A DNA stretch of 64,000 nt, taken from positions 5,593,311 through 5,657,310 of the forward strand of contig NZ_CP150207.1 of assembly GCF_037969765.1 (NCBI RefSeq), written 5' to 3'. Made by a program: the position numbers and the translations under genes. Position 1 is the stretch's first letter. Each line of letters opens with the position of its first letter. This DNA comes from Paenibacillus sp. FSL W8-0186 (GTDB taxonomy: Bacteria > Bacillota > Bacilli > Paenibacillales > Paenibacillaceae). Below the pieces are notes generated by a model, which searched no databases, had not been told where the DNA came from, and saw only the letters and a list, made by a program, of their open reading frames with translations. This document shows positions 28,119 through 38,055 of the stretch, in pieces.

Positions 28119-30103
28119 TCGAATAACCCCTCTTCCTTTTCTATTTCATCCAGTACTTCGAGCAGCCTTCTCTCCGCCTCCGCCTGGGTTCCTTCCAATT
28201 GTACCGCAGCGTTCGTCAGATGGCCGCCTCCGCCAAGCCGTTCCATTACGATTTGCACATTCATGTTCCCCAAGGAACGGGCACTGATGCCGATGAGGCC
28301 ATCGGGCCGCTCGCTAATCACGAACGATGCCAGCACATTCGTCATGTTCAGCAGCGTGTCCGCCACCTGGGCGATCAGCAGCTGCGGAATTTTGCGGTTC
28401 GGCTCCGTCACCGCCAGCGCGATATGATTATGAATCATGCGCGCATGCTTTATAATATCGGCTTTGGCGATATATTCCTGCAGGTCTTCCTTCAGAACCC
28501 GCTGCACCATCACGCTGTCCGCGCCGATGCGCCGCAGAAATGCCGCGGCCTCGAACGTACGCGATCCCGTATGGAGCGCGAAATGCTTCGTATCCACCGT
28601 AATTCCGGCAAGCAAGGTCGTCGCCTCCAGCGGGCTGAGCTCCACCTTCTCGTGAATATACTGGATCAGCTCGGTAACGAGCTCGCTGGCCGAGGATGCA
28701 TAAGGCTCCAGATAGACAAGCACCGCATCATTGATGAACTCCTCGCCCCGCCGGTGGTGGTCAACGACCACGACCCGGCTGGCCTCTTCAACCAGCTTCG
28801 GCTCCATCGTCATCGAAGCCTTATGCGTATCAACGACGATTAATAACGTGTGCTCGGTCATCAAATCGAGCGCATGCTCCGACGTAATGAAGCGGCGCCG
28901 CAAGGGCTCTTCCTTCTCAATCCGCTCCATTAGCCGATCGATGCCCGGATTCTTATCGTCGAGCACAATATGCGCCTCGACCTGGAACATATCGGCGGCC
29001 TTCAGCACGCCGATGGAGGCCCCGATGACGTCCAAATCCGGCATGCGGTGGCCCATGATTATAACTCTGTCGCTCTCCTGCATCAAATCGCGGAGAGCGT
29101 GGGCGATGACGCGCGCCCGCACGCGCGTCCGCTTCTCTATGGCGCCCGACTTGCCGCCATAGAACGAGAGCCGCTGACCGGCCTTCACTGCGGCCTGGTC
29201 CCCCCCGCGCCCGAGCGCCATATCCAGACTCGACTGGGCGAGTTCGCCCAGCTCGCTGAAGCGCTCGGTGCCGAAGGCGAGGCCGATGCTCAGCGTCATC
29301 GGCACCTTCAGGTCCGCGGTCATCTCGCGGACCTCGTCCAGGATCACGAACCGGCTCTGCTCCAGTTCGTTCAGCGATTTTTGATTCAGCATCATCAAAT
29401 ACCGCTCTGAGGACAGCCTGCGCAGATAGACCCTGTACTGCTTCGCCCATTCGGTCAGAGCTGTTGCCACTCGCGCGATGAGCGCGGTACGCTGCTGATC
29501 GTCCATCCCCTGGGTCGCTTCGTCCAGGTTGTCGAGCATCACGATGCCCAGCGCGGCCCTCTCGTCCTCGTATCGGTCCCGCAGAACGGCGAACTCCGTA
29601 ATGTCGTGAACGTAAATCAGGCGCTCATCATGGAGCACCGTCAACTCGTAATGCCGGTCTGCTACGGCCGTTTCGACCGTAGAGATTGTATTTGCAGCAG
29701 CGTCCTTCTTATCCCGGGCGGGATAGGGAGGCAGCGCCGGAAGCAGCTCCGATAGCGGTTGTCCAACGACAGAATCCTGGCCGAACATTTTGTTCACGAA
29801 GCGGTTATGCCACTCTACCGTCCGTTCTTCGCTATACAGCATAATCCCGAACGGCAGGCGGCTTACCGCCTCACCTTCTACCCGTTTAATCCGGTACGTC
29901 AGATCGGTCACATAACGAACGAGCTCCTTGCGGAAGCGCCGCTCCGCCCGAAGCATTACATAAGTTAAGCCGCAGACCAGGCATAAACTGATCAGGCCGA
30001 GCACCCAATTGTAATAGGAGATGAAGATGACGAGCAGAAGCTGCAGCGCGAACACCCACACGGTCTGATAGCCGTGCCAACGTTTTTGAAGTAAATTAGG
30101 CAT
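28115..30103 (-). CDS. gdpP: Cyclic-di-AMP phosphodiesterase GdpP
   Basis: Hydrolyses c-di-AMP to pApA and so controls osmolyte uptake, wall stress and beta-lactam tolerance. It has 662 residues. Two membrane helices lie in about 1-55, then a PAS-like domain (about 80-150), a degenerate GGDEF domain (about 170-310) and the DHH/DHHA1 phosphodiesterase: [22 protein letters not shown], and [13 protein letters not shown] carrying the DHH triad; [10 protein letters not shown] closes the DHHA1 part. All metal ligands are present. The gene is in a tight run yybS-gdpP-rplI. Confidence 0.96.
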   Translation of the reverse strand: MPNLLQKRWHGYQTVWVFALQLLLVIFISYYNWVLGLISLCLVCGLTYVMLRAERRFRKELVRYVTDLTYRIKRVEGEAVSRLPFGIMLYSEERTVEWHNRFVNKMFGQDSVVGQPLSELLPALPPYPARDKKDAAANTISTVETAVADRHYELTVLHDERLIYVHDITEFAVLRDRYEDERAALGIVMLDNLDEATQGMDDQQRTALIARVATALTEWAKQYRVYLRRLSSERYLMMLNQKSLNELEQSRFVILDEVREMTADLKVPMTLSIGLAFGTERFSELGELAQSSLDMALGRGGDQAAVKAGQRLSFYGGKSGAIEKRTRVRARVIAHALRDLMQESDRVIIMGHRMPDLDVIGASIGVLKAADMFQVEAHIVLDDKNPGIDRLMERIEKEEPLRRRFITSEHALDLMTEHTLLIVVDTHKASMTMEPKLVEEASRVVVVDHHRRGEEFINDAVLVYLEPYASSASELVTELIQYIHEKVELSPLEATTLLAGITVDTKHFALHTGSRTFEAAAFLRRIGADSVMVQRVLKEDLQEYIAKADIIKHARMIHNHIALAVTEPNRKIPQLLIAQVADTLLNMTNVLASFVISERPDGLIGISARSLGNMNVQIVMERLGGGGHLTNAAVQLEGTQAEAERRLLEVLDEIEKEEGLFE

Positions 30104-30114
30104 GATTTCTCACC

Positions 30115-31041
30115 CTATCGTCTTGATCTCGTAATCATCTCACGCAGCGGCATAGCGATATCCAGGATTCCCACAATTTTCAGAGGCGGAATAAATAACA
30201 TCGCTATGATCAGCAACACCGGAATCGCCGGATTCCACTTCTTCTGATAAGCCAAGAAGAAGAAAAAGCTGGCTGCCTGAATCATAAACAAGAAATTGAG
30301 CAGCGGCGACAAATTCAGCAGCACCGTCCCGACGAAGCTGTCCATGACAGCGGCGCTGCCAAATAGCATGATCAATACCGTAGCCAGGTAATACCAGATC
30401 AGCGCTCTCGGCAGTCTCCAGTCGCGCAGCGGCGGGAAGCTTCTCACCGAATGTCCAAGACTGTTCAACGTTGGCCGGGCAATCAGATGCGTTACGGCTG
30501 CAAGCAGAAACGAGCACATGATCATCGTAAATGGCGTCATTCTGGCCGCCAGGCTGGAAAGCTGCTGCGCCATTTCCGGAGACCAGACTAGATCCGAGGC
30601 GATCAACTCATTGTCAGCCATATTCTGCATCAGAGACATCATCGTATTTAGCGTCTCTTCAATCGAAGAGGCCAAATTGAAGTCATAGATAACAGTAACA
30701 GCGAGAAATGCCAGCAGAAACTCCAGCAGAAGCGTTCCCGTTCCCATCACAACGACCTTGAGTGCAGAGGCCCGCGTCTTATACAAATGCCCCATGACCA
30801 AGGCCGGAACCATAAAAAATACGGCCAAGAGAATAATCACGGGATTAGACAAGAGCAAAGCCGCTGCGATCCATACGATCGCGATGTGAAATGCAAATGC
30901 TCTCACCGATAACGTTGCGTAGAGGATTACGCCGGGCAATAGCAGAACGAAAATAGTTATAAAAGAAAAATGCGTTGCAAACGACAGCAGGAGCAGCAGA
31001 TAGACTACGCTCCATGCCACCGAGGTCCAGCGTAAATTCAA
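30115..31041 (-). CDS. yybS: YybS-family membrane protein (DUF2232)
   Basis: An integral membrane protein of 308 residues with about eight hydrophobic segments, upstream of gdpP and on the same strand. DUF2232 proteins hold this spot in Bacillus and relatives. Hydrophobic runs include VYLLLLLSFATHFSFITIFV near the N-terminus and VLLNLSPLLNFLFMIQAASF near the C-terminus. Some members act as S components of ECF-like transporters or as membrane partners, but the function here is unproven. Confidence 0.88.
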   Translation of the reverse strand: MNLRWTSVAWSVVYLLLLLSFATHFSFITIFVLLLPGVILYATLSVRAFAFHIAIVWIAAALLLSNPVIILLAVFFMVPALVMGHLYKTRASALKVVVMGTGTLLLEFLLAFLAVTVIYDFNLASSIEETLNTMMSLMQNMADNELIASDLVWSPEMAQQLSSLAARMTPFTMIMCSFLLAAVTHLIARPTLNSLGHSVRSFPPLRDWRLPRALIWYYLATVLIMLFGSAAVMDSFVGTVLLNLSPLLNFLFMIQAASFFFFLAYQKKWNPAIPVLLIIAMLFIPPLKIVGILDIAMPLREMITRSRR

Positions 31042-31047
31042 ATGGAT

Positions 31048-31350
31048 TCACCTCTTGCGCATATGTTCTTGCAATGTAGAAATATCCTGATACCAATCTT
31101 CCAACTGGTGTCCTTCTTGCTCGTGTTTCTTTAGCTTTTCCAAGATATGATCGTCCATATCCTTATAGGATATGCCAAGCCTGCGTCCCAATATGTAACA
31201 ACTGACGACCAGACTGGCAAGACTATCACTTACCCGTGTCGTGCTGCCTTCCCACAATGCCTTGAATAAACGGGATACGTGATCGACCACTTCCGTTTTG
31301 AGCCATTCAATCACTTTGGCGCGTTTGGCCACATCCATTTCTTTCTGCAT
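31048..31350 (-). CDS. MazG-like family protein
   Basis: A helical protein of 100 residues, MazG-like. The segment VSRLFKALWEGSTTRVSDSL and the tail HEQEGHQLEDWYQDISTLQE fit the all-alpha NTP-pyrophosphohydrolase superfamily of small MazG-like proteins seen next to yybS in Bacillales. The full EExxE metal motif is not evident, so catalytic activity is doubtful. It is seven bases upstream of yybS and probably in the same transcript. Confidence 0.75.
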   Translation of the reverse strand: MQKEMDVAKRAKVIEWLKTEVVDHVSRLFKALWEGSTTRVSDSLASLVVSCYILGRRLGISYKDMDDHILEKLKKHEQEGHQLEDWYQDISTLQEHMRKR

Positions 31351-31436
31351 GGCGGACAGCTTCCACCCTCCCTGAAAAAGGCTTTATTCTTCATTATAGC
31401 ATAAAGCAATTCATTCCCTTGAAGCAAACCTTGCGT

Positions 31437-31865
31437 CTAATTTTTGGGAACGGGTACATCCCGCGTCACAAAACGCTCGCAATACTCAATAATTTGGCTG
31501 CGGCGCACGATGCCGATAAATCGGCCCATATCATCCACTACAGGCACAAAATTCTGCACTTTGGCCAAATTGATCAAGCCTTCCATATCCGCATCGATCG
31601 ATACCGCCTTAATGTTCATCTTGAGCGGAACGTCCTTGAGCAAATATTTAGAAGCGTTCTCAAAAGTGACCCTGCCTCCGGAATTTTTCATATACCATAG
31701 GAGATCACCTTCGGTTACCGTACCGACATACACCCCGTCCTTGCCGATAATCGGCACAGCGGTATACCTGTGATACTCCATTCTCTCCAAGGTCTGCCTT
31801 AATGTAGAATCCAGCGTTACGGAAACGACATCCTTTTTGGGAAGTAGAAAAAATGCGATATTCAT
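31437..31865 (-). CDS. CBS-domain protein
   Basis: A protein of 142 residues made of two CBS repeats, about 8-65 and 78-135 (for example YHRYTAVPIIGKDGVYVGTV and VQNFVPVVDDMGRFIGIVRR). CBS pairs bind adenine nucleotides and often regulate partner proteins; in this position such a protein could sense c-di-AMP or ATP/AMP, since gdpP is close by, but that is inference. ATG 31865 has GGAGG upstream. It follows the LCP gene on the same strand. Confidence 0.88.
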   Translation of the reverse strand: MNIAFFLLPKKDVVSVTLDSTLRQTLERMEYHRYTAVPIIGKDGVYVGTVTEGDLLWYMKNSGGRVTFENASKYLLKDVPLKMNIKAVSIDADMEGLINLAKVQNFVPVVDDMGRFIGIVRRSQIIEYCERFVTRDVPVPKN

Positions 31866-31948
31866 AGATAAAAGTCCTCCTCTGCCCTTTTCAGACTCTC
31901 CTATTGACTACGATTCAAAGAAGGTTTTGTTCCACTACAGGTGCGAAA

Positions 31949-31974
31949 TCGGCAGCCGGAAACCGGACTGCCGA
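31949..31974 (-). terminator. Hairpin after the LCP gene
   Basis: TCGGCAG-CCGG and CCGG-CTGCCGA pair around AAA with one bulged base. It lies just after the LCP stop codon. The T-run on the minus strand is poor (ATTTCG), so it may be an RNA-stabilising or weak terminating structure. Confidence 0.5.
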
Positions 31975-32020
31975 ATAAAGTTTAGTAAGGATGGATTTAA
32001 TAAGGACATATATAGAATCT

Positions 32021-33073
32021 TTATAACGAAGGCTGCTCGGTATTTTGCCCCTCTTGGGCGGACTGTGCATTAGGATTCAGCAAATCCTCTGTCTTCGTAT
32101 TCGGATCCGACCAGTTCTCGATCAGCTGCTCGGCAAAAGTCACATCTTCTTCATTCGCCTGAATATAATAGACTCCGTTTTTGCGCATCCCTTCACCCAT
32201 AATGGTAAACCCGCTGATTTGCGGCGCTTGATTGGTCAGCAGCTGCTTGGAGAGATCGATGATAAAGCTAGGGGTCATGTCTGTCTTGAAGTTCTCACCC
32301 AGCATATTCATCAGATCGGGGATTTTCCCGATTTGATCCAGCTTCAGCATGCGGTCTACCAGCGCACTCAAGAAAATCTGATGCCGCTTCGTCCGGTTGA
32401 AGTCGCTATCCTCCCGGTATCTGACGAAGTTAAGCGCCTCTTGCCCATCGTACAACGGCTTGCCTGCCTTGATGGTGAATTTCTCGTGGTCCTTGTGTTT
32501 ATTGACGATATCCTTATCGATCGGCAGCTCAATGCCGCCCAGTTCATCGACAACTTCCCGAAGCCCCTCAAAATTGATGGCTGCGTAATAGTCAGCAGGA
32601 TATCCTAAGAAATTGGCTACCGTATCCTTGGACATTTTGGCCCCGCCAAAAGCATAGGCATGGTTGATTTTATCGCTCTTGTCCCTGCCTACGATTTCCG
32701 TGTACGTATCCCGCGGAATTGAAACCAGCAGTACTTTGGAATCTTCCGGACGTACGACGGCGTAGATCAGCGTATCGGAGCGGGCCGGCTCGTTGTCACG
32801 CTGGTCAACTCCCAGCAGCAAAGCAGTGAACGGCTCCGTTTGCTTAGCTGCAACGGGCTTGGGTTTCTCTCCATCAATGGGGGAATACGACTTCTCCAGC
32901 TTCTCCTCCACCTGCCCAGATAGGAACAAATCAAAGGCCATCAGGGCCAATGGCTTGCGGAATGTATATGCGCCGGCTCCGACTATAATCAGAACCAGCA
33001 GCGTGATGAGCAGGCCTTTAAGTCTGCTGCGCTTCTTCTTTATATTCTTTACTCTATTTCCTCGTTCTAACAT
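32021..33073 (-). CDS. LCP-family cell-wall glycopolymer transferase
   Basis: A LytR-CpsA-Psr enzyme of 350 residues that links teichoic-acid-like or capsular polymers to peptidoglycan. A basic cytoplasmic start leads to one membrane helix at about 18-36 (LKGLLITLLVLIIVGAGAYT). The LCP domain shows FTALLLGVDQRDNEPARSDT, VLLVSIPRDTYTEI, YAFGGAKM and ALNFVRYREDSDFNRTKRHQ, where the Asp and Arg residues bind the polyprenyl pyrophosphate and magnesium. ATG 33073 is six bases after GGGAGG. The tail is low-complexity Gln/Glu-rich. The attached polymer is unknown. Confidence 0.93.
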   Translation of the reverse strand: MLERGNRVKNIKKKRSRLKGLLITLLVLIIVGAGAYTFRKPLALMAFDLFLSGQVEEKLEKSYSPIDGEKPKPVAAKQTEPFTALLLGVDQRDNEPARSDTLIYAVVRPEDSKVLLVSIPRDTYTEIVGRDKSDKINHAYAFGGAKMSKDTVANFLGYPADYYAAINFEGLREVVDELGGIELPIDKDIVNKHKDHEKFTIKAGKPLYDGQEALNFVRYREDSDFNRTKRHQIFLSALVDRMLKLDQIGKIPDLMNMLGENFKTDMTPSFIIDLSKQLLTNQAPQISGFTIMGEGMRKNGVYYIQANEEDVTFAEQLIENWSDPNTKTEDLLNPNAQSAQEGQNTEQPSL

Positions 33074-33301
33074 CATATGCCTCCCATGGTTTGTACTATA
33101 CGGCTCTCCTTCGCAATGTCTTTCACTTTACGGTAAATAGCCGCAATACCAGGCGTCTTCAATTAATTGTAAACCGTAGCCTTCGGCAAAAAACTACAAA
33201 ATAGTAATTTAACAGGCACAAAACAAATAACTCTATCGCTTCGTACTATACCATAAACGGGTTTTTCCGCACAAATATGTTGTTGGAAGAGCACCAAAAA
33301 A

Positions 33302-33322
33302 ATCCCCCCTGCACGGGGGGAT
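33302..33322 (-). terminator. opp operon terminator
   Basis: ATCCCCCC pairs with GGGGGGAT around TGCAC. On the minus strand seven T follow. It lies 35 bases after the stop codon of the peptide-binding protein gene, the last gene of the opp operon. Confidence 0.92.
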
Positions 33323-33356
33323 GGATTCATTGCATAACTTCTAGCCGAAAACTCTT

Positions 33357-35186
33357 CTACTCCGCTACAAATGGCTTATCCTGCGATACCGCAAGTTCAT
33401 GGAGATAGATGCCGGTGCCATCGCCGATCGCATAATTAAGTATTCGTTTGTTAACAGGTACGATTTCGGAACGATATAACGTTGGGAATACAGGAATTTC
33501 ATTGACCATTAACTGCTGCCACTCTTTATAGATGGCTTGGCGAGTAGCCACATCGAAAGCCTTCTCGGAGACCCCCTCTGCTAGCAGGCGGTCATTCTCT
33601 TCGCTGGCGTATCTCGGAAAGTTGAACAGCGCATCCCGCCCATACAGGCCCGTCGGGTCAACGTCGATGCCCACGCTCCATGCGCCCATATAAACATCGA
33701 CGTTTGGATCATCCTTTCCGTTATTTCCTACGCGATCGTAGAATGAGTTGAATTCAGCCAGTTCCAGGTTAACATTCAGCCCGATCGCATTCCAGGACTG
33801 TACATAATAACGGGCCAACGGCTCCGCAATATCTCCGCCCGTCATGGATATGAAATTGATCACCAGCTCGCTTCCATCCGGTTTCGTGCGGAATTCACCG
33901 TTTTTCTTATAACCGGCTTCATCCAGAATTTGATTGGCCTTCTCCACGTCATACGCAATTCCTGGATTGCTGGCATCATGGAACTCCGGATGTGACGGAG
34001 GGATCAGCGTCGTTGCGTTCCAGCGCAGGCCATGGTAGAAGCGCTTGCCCACCTGGTCATTATCCACGGCATGCCACATGGCTCTGCGCAGGTTCACATC
34101 GGCCATTTTGGCATTGGGGTCCGGGGCTACGACCTTATTGGCTTCATCCCACTTGCCCAGCTTAAAGCCGATATACGTATATGCCCGATCGATAACTCCT
34201 AAATATTCTACATTGGACATGTTCGCATTGTCAGGGAACTGGTCAATCGGGAACGAATCCACCAGATCGACCCCGCCCGATTTCAATTGCTGTACGATCG
34301 TCGTCGGATTGATCACCTTGAGCACGACTTTATCCAGATGGGGCTCGCCGCGCCAATAATCCGGATTCTTGACATAAACCACGGATTCCCCCGGTACGAT
34401 ACTCTCCACCTTGAAGGGACCGAAGCTGATTGGCTTCTCGCGCACTGCTGAAGAGGATGACATCTTAGCGACCTCCATATCTCCAAAAATGTGCTTCGCT
34501 AGCGGATACGTCCAGATGCTGCCCGTCAATAATGACGGCGTGGATTTAATGTACGTAATTTGCAGCTTCTTATCGCTCAGCACTTTAATGCCGGAAATCT
34601 TATCCGCTTTGCCTTCCCGGTATTCGACCAACCCTTCAATATTCGTGAAATCAGAGCCGTAGCGCGGGCCATCATAATCCTTGTGGGCGATGACCTCATG
34701 AGCGAACTCCCAGTCCTCTGCAGTTACAGGTTTACCGTCATGCCAGTTGACATTGTCGCGAATCGTGAAGGTAAAGGTTCTTCCATCCTCCGATACCTCA
34801 TAGGTCGCTGCCCCATCGTTCGTGAACACATAGTTCTTATCCCACGTTAATAACGATTCATCAAACCACTCTAGAACCTTGGCGTCAGGAATACCCGAGG
34901 AGAAATTATAATTGAGTATGCCTTCGAATGCCGTATCGGTGACAAGGCCGTACGTAATCGTCCCCCCTTTGATTGGTTCCCCTTCATTCGTCTTGACATT
35001 GCTGAAATCCTCAATGGAATACAGACCTTCCTCTGTCTGTTTCTTGTTGCCGTCCGTCTGGTTTGGCGTGTTCGTCGGACTGGGCAGAGTCACATCGTTC
35101 CCTTTGCCGGATGTGCAGGCGGAAAGAACAATCATAAATGCAAACAATAGCGGCAGCAGCGTTTTGGAGCTAAACCTTTTTTTCAT
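33357..35186 (-). CDS. oppA: Oligopeptide ABC transporter substrate-binding lipoprotein
   Basis: A family 5 extracellular solute-binding protein of 609 residues. A signal peptide ends in a lipobox (LSAC, Cys about residue 24), followed by a Thr/Asn/Lys-rich linker. Family blocks include FTFTIRDNVNWHDGKPVTAE and ISFGPFKVESIVPGESVVYV. It captures peptides outside the membrane and passes them to the permeases encoded upstream. ATG 35186 is seven bases after GGAGG. As last gene of oppDFBCA it is next to the terminator at 33.3 kb. Peptide length and specificity cannot be told from the sequence. Confidence 0.93.
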   Translation of the reverse strand: MKKRFSSKTLLPLLFAFMIVLSACTSGKGNDVTLPSPTNTPNQTDGNKKQTEEGLYSIEDFSNVKTNEGEPIKGGTITYGLVTDTAFEGILNYNFSSGIPDAKVLEWFDESLLTWDKNYVFTNDGAATYEVSEDGRTFTFTIRDNVNWHDGKPVTAEDWEFAHEVIAHKDYDGPRYGSDFTNIEGLVEYREGKADKISGIKVLSDKKLQITYIKSTPSLLTGSIWTYPLAKHIFGDMEVAKMSSSSAVREKPISFGPFKVESIVPGESVVYVKNPDYWRGEPHLDKVVLKVINPTTIVQQLKSGGVDLVDSFPIDQFPDNANMSNVEYLGVIDRAYTYIGFKLGKWDEANKVVAPDPNAKMADVNLRRAMWHAVDNDQVGKRFYHGLRWNATTLIPPSHPEFHDASNPGIAYDVEKANQILDEAGYKKNGEFRTKPDGSELVINFISMTGGDIAEPLARYYVQSWNAIGLNVNLELAEFNSFYDRVGNNGKDDPNVDVYMGAWSVGIDVDPTGLYGRDALFNFPRYASEENDRLLAEGVSEKAFDVATRQAIYKEWQQLMVNEIPVFPTLYRSEIVPVNKRILNYAIGDGTGIYLHELAVSQDKPFVAE

Positions 35187-35201
35187 CAAATTTCCTCCCT
35201 T

Positions 35202-36110
35202 TTATCCTCTTCTTTGTCTTGCATCCGTCGCACGCTTGAGCGCTTGACCGACATTGTTTATGCTAAGCATCAATACAAGAATGAGTAGTGATGCCGGCAA
35301 CCAAATCCACCACCGATACTCCAGCGTCTGCGGATTCCGGGCGTAGCTGACCAGGGTTCCGAGACTGGGGGTGCTCTCCGGAAAACCGAATCCCAAAAAA
35401 GACAAGCCTGACTCCAGGCCGATATTGGCCGCTAAATTCAACGTCATCGTCACAATGATAATGGAGCTTAAATTGGGCAGGACCTGGGTGAACATAATCT
35501 TTAGATGGGATGAGCCGAGCGTCCTTGAGGCCTTTACATATTCAAGTTCCTTCTCCTGCAATGCCTTCGATCTTATGAGACGGGCTATCCCCATCCATAG
35601 AAATGCAGTCATGATCAAGGAGAAAGATATAATGCTGTATTTCGGAACTGCAGCTACAAAGGCAATGACGATCATCAGCGTAGGCAGAATCATAAAAAAA
35701 TCAACGATCCGCATCGATATGTTATCTGCCGTTCCCCCAAAATAACCCGATATAAGTCCCACCAGGATGCCGATGATCCCGGTGAGCACCGTTACGATAA
35801 TCCCGATCGACAGCGAGTTTCTCGTACCGATAATCAATTGCCCGAAGACATCTCTCCCGCCATAGTCTGTGCCTAACCAGAACTTGGAGGACGGTGGCTG
35901 ATACAATGCAAATAGATCGACCGTAACAATCTGTTTTTGATCCAGGATCAAAGATATGCCATAGACCGCAACGACGACGAGCCCCAATAAAATCAAGGAT
36001 CCTAAAGCCATCTTATCCCGCTTGATTTCCCGCCATAAAATCTGCCAGCTTGAGGGGCTGGCCGCTGGCTCATAGGCTCCGTCCTCCGCTAGCCTGCTTG
36101 CCTTATTCAT
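35202..36110 (-). CDS. oppC: Oligopeptide ABC transporter permease (OppC type)
   Basis: An inner-membrane permease of 302 residues with six predicted helices. The OppC-type N-terminal extension is followed by FWLGTDYGGRDVFGQLIIGT, the hallmark of this subunit, and the cytoplasmic EAA loop ELEYVKASRTLGSSHLKIMF that docks the ATPase. ATG 36110 is eight bases after GGGGTG; an ATG at 36140 overlapping the oppB stop (TAATG) is also possible. It pairs with OppB. Confidence 0.92.
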   Translation of the reverse strand: MNKASRLAEDGAYEPAASPSSWQILWREIKRDKMALGSLILLGLVVVAVYGISLILDQKQIVTVDLFALYQPPSSKFWLGTDYGGRDVFGQLIIGTRNSLSIGIIVTVLTGIIGILVGLISGYFGGTADNISMRIVDFFMILPTLMIVIAFVAAVPKYSIISFSLIMTAFLWMGIARLIRSKALQEKELEYVKASRTLGSSHLKIMFTQVLPNLSSIIIVTMTLNLAANIGLESGLSFLGFGFPESTPSLGTLVSYARNPQTLEYRWWIWLPASLLILVLMLSINNVGQALKRATDARQRRG

Positions 36111-36139
36111 TTCATCATCACCCCTATGCGTTCTAAGCA

Positions 36140-37111
36140 TTATTTAATGCGAATGCGAGGATCCACGATGCCCAGAATGATATCGGAAATTAAAGAACCT
36201 AAAATGGAAGCAATGCCATAAAGAAGAACCAGGGCGGTAACGACGCTAAAATCACGGATCAAAATAGAATTTAGAAACAGCTGTCCCATCCCCGGATAAC
36301 TAAAAATATATTCGATGAACACAGTTCCCCCGATGAGTCCCGTTATTTCATAACCAAAAAATGCGGCGATTGGCAAAAGCGAGTTTCGCAAAATATGATG
36401 CGTATAAACGCGAGATTCCGATGCTCCCTTCGCTCTAGCCAGCAAAACGAAATCCTTCTGCTTCGTATCAATAATCTCGCTGCGTAAATACTGTACAGTA
36501 GACACGGTAGTTATCAGAGCCATAGACAATGCTGGGAGCAATAAATGGTATAGTTTACTGGCCATGTAGTCGAAGCTGCCCGGAACAAGCCCGGGAGTTA
36601 CGCTTCCTTCCGTGGGGAACGCCCGGAAATGAAACCCGAAAATCCACAGCATAAGGAGCGAGAAAATGAACAAAGGCGCAGCGAATCCCAGATAGGTATA
36701 ACCGGTAATAATCCGGTCCCCCCAAGTATCGTTATAACGACCGCTAATGATTCCAAGCGGGATGGCGATGAGATAAGTAATTACTAACGTAACCAAAGAC
36801 AGCCAGATCGTATTGCTGATCCGTTGCCCGATTAAATCTGTCACGGGCATTTTAAACCGGAAGGATTGGCCAAAGTCACCCTGAACTGCCCTCTTGACCC
36901 AATCCCAATATTGAATATGCCAAGGATTGTTCAGTCCCAGCTTCTCTCGCTGCTCGGCTAACATCGACGGATCAACACTAGGATCAAGCATTCCGGTCAA
37001 GGCATCCCCCGGCAATGATTTCGCAAGAATAAATACGAGAACGCTCAGCAGGATAATTTGCGGAATCATGATCATCAGCCTGCGCAGAATTGTTTTCCAC
37101 ATCAGCTTCAC
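36140..37111 (-). CDS. oppB: Oligopeptide ABC transporter permease (OppB type)
   Basis: A permease of 323 residues. OppB-type features: N-terminal helix ILRRLMIMIPQIILLSVLVF, the segment LAEQREKLGLNNPWHIQYWD, GDFGQSFRFKMPV, and the EAA loop FVLLARAKGASESRVYTHHI followed by LRNSLLPIAAFFG. It overlaps the oppF stop by four bases. It forms the membrane channel with OppC. Confidence 0.92.
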   Translation of the reverse strand: MKLMWKTILRRLMIMIPQIILLSVLVFILAKSLPGDALTGMLDPSVDPSMLAEQREKLGLNNPWHIQYWDWVKRAVQGDFGQSFRFKMPVTDLIGQRISNTIWLSLVTLVITYLIAIPLGIISGRYNDTWGDRIITGYTYLGFAAPLFIFSLLMLWIFGFHFRAFPTEGSVTPGLVPGSFDYMASKLYHLLLPALSMALITTVSTVQYLRSEIIDTKQKDFVLLARAKGASESRVYTHHILRNSLLPIAAFFGYEITGLIGGTVFIEYIFSYPGMGQLFLNSILIRDFSVVTALVLLYGIASILGSLISDIILGIVDPRIRIK

Positions 37112-38043
37112 CCCCTTTCGGGCAATGCCGCAAAGTGAGTGGTGGATAGCGGTTTTAAATCGTAAGCCAGTCCTTCTTGATCAAAATAACGGGAATACGC
37201 CTCCTCATATTCCAGACGGATCGTTTGACGCAGCCGCTGACGCTTCTCCCGCTGCCTCGGATCCAGATCCGGAATGGCTGCCAGGAGACGCTTCGTATAA
37301 ATATGCTGAGGATTCTCAAAAATATCCCTCGTAGTGCCCTGTTCTACATGCCGCCCCTTGTACATAATGCCGATATAATCGCACATGTGGCGGATTATCC
37401 CGAGATCATGGCTAATGAATAAATAGGTGAGATTAAGCTCTTTTTGAATGTCCTGCATGAAGTTCAGCACCTGGGCCTGGACGGAGACGTCCAGCGAAGA
37501 TACCGGTTCATCAGCTATAATGAGCTTAGGCTTCAAAGCGATTGCCCGGGCTATGCCGATCCGCTGACGCTGTCCTCCGGAAAATTCATGCGGATATTTA
37601 TGTATCGTCTCTGCGCTTAAGCCGACCTGGGTCAAAAGCTCCTGTACGCGGCGCTTCTCCTCCCCAGCCGACAATCGCTCGAAATTGCGCAGCGGCTCCG
37701 CCACGATATCCAGCACCCGCTTCTTCGGATTCAATGACGAATACGGATCCTGGAAGATCATCTGAATATCTCTGCGGAACTTTGAACGGCTTCGGCGCAT
37801 GCCTTTGCCGATGTCCTCCCCTTGAAATAAGATCTGTCCCGCGGTGACCGGGTTCAAACCGATAATCGCCCGCCCTGTCGTTGTCTTCCCTGAGCCGGAC
37901 TCTCCAACGAGACCATAGGTCTGCCCAGGCTCTATACTCAAGCTGACGCCGTCCACTGCCTTTACCCGATCAATGACCCTTCTGAACACCCCGCCGTAGA
38001 CCGGAAAATACACCTTCAAATCTCTAACCTCAAGAAGTGCCAT
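37108..38043 (-). CDS. oppF: Oligopeptide ABC transporter ATPase (OppF type)
   Basis: An ATP-binding subunit of 311 residues. Walker A GLVGESGSGKTTTGRA, Q-loop MIFQDPYSSLNPKKRVLDIV, signature SGGQRQRIGIARAIALKPKL, Walker B LIIADEPVSSLDVS and H-loop FISHDLGII are all intact. The C-terminal domain has the PQHIYTKRLLAAIPDLDP extension typical of OppF. ATG 38043 has AGGAGG upstream. It pairs with OppD. Confidence 0.93.
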   Translation of the reverse strand: MALLEVRDLKVYFPVYGGVFRRVIDRVKAVDGVSLSIEPGQTYGLVGESGSGKTTTGRAIIGLNPVTAGQILFQGEDIGKGMRRSRSKFRRDIQMIFQDPYSSLNPKKRVLDIVAEPLRNFERLSAGEEKRRVQELLTQVGLSAETIHKYPHEFSGGQRQRIGIARAIALKPKLIIADEPVSSLDVSVQAQVLNFMQDIQKELNLTYLFISHDLGIIRHMCDYIGIMYKGRHVEQGTTRDIFENPQHIYTKRLLAAIPDLDPRQREKRQRLRQTIRLEYEEAYSRYFDQEGLAYDLKPLSTTHFAALPERG

Positions 38044-38055
38044 ACGTATTCCTCC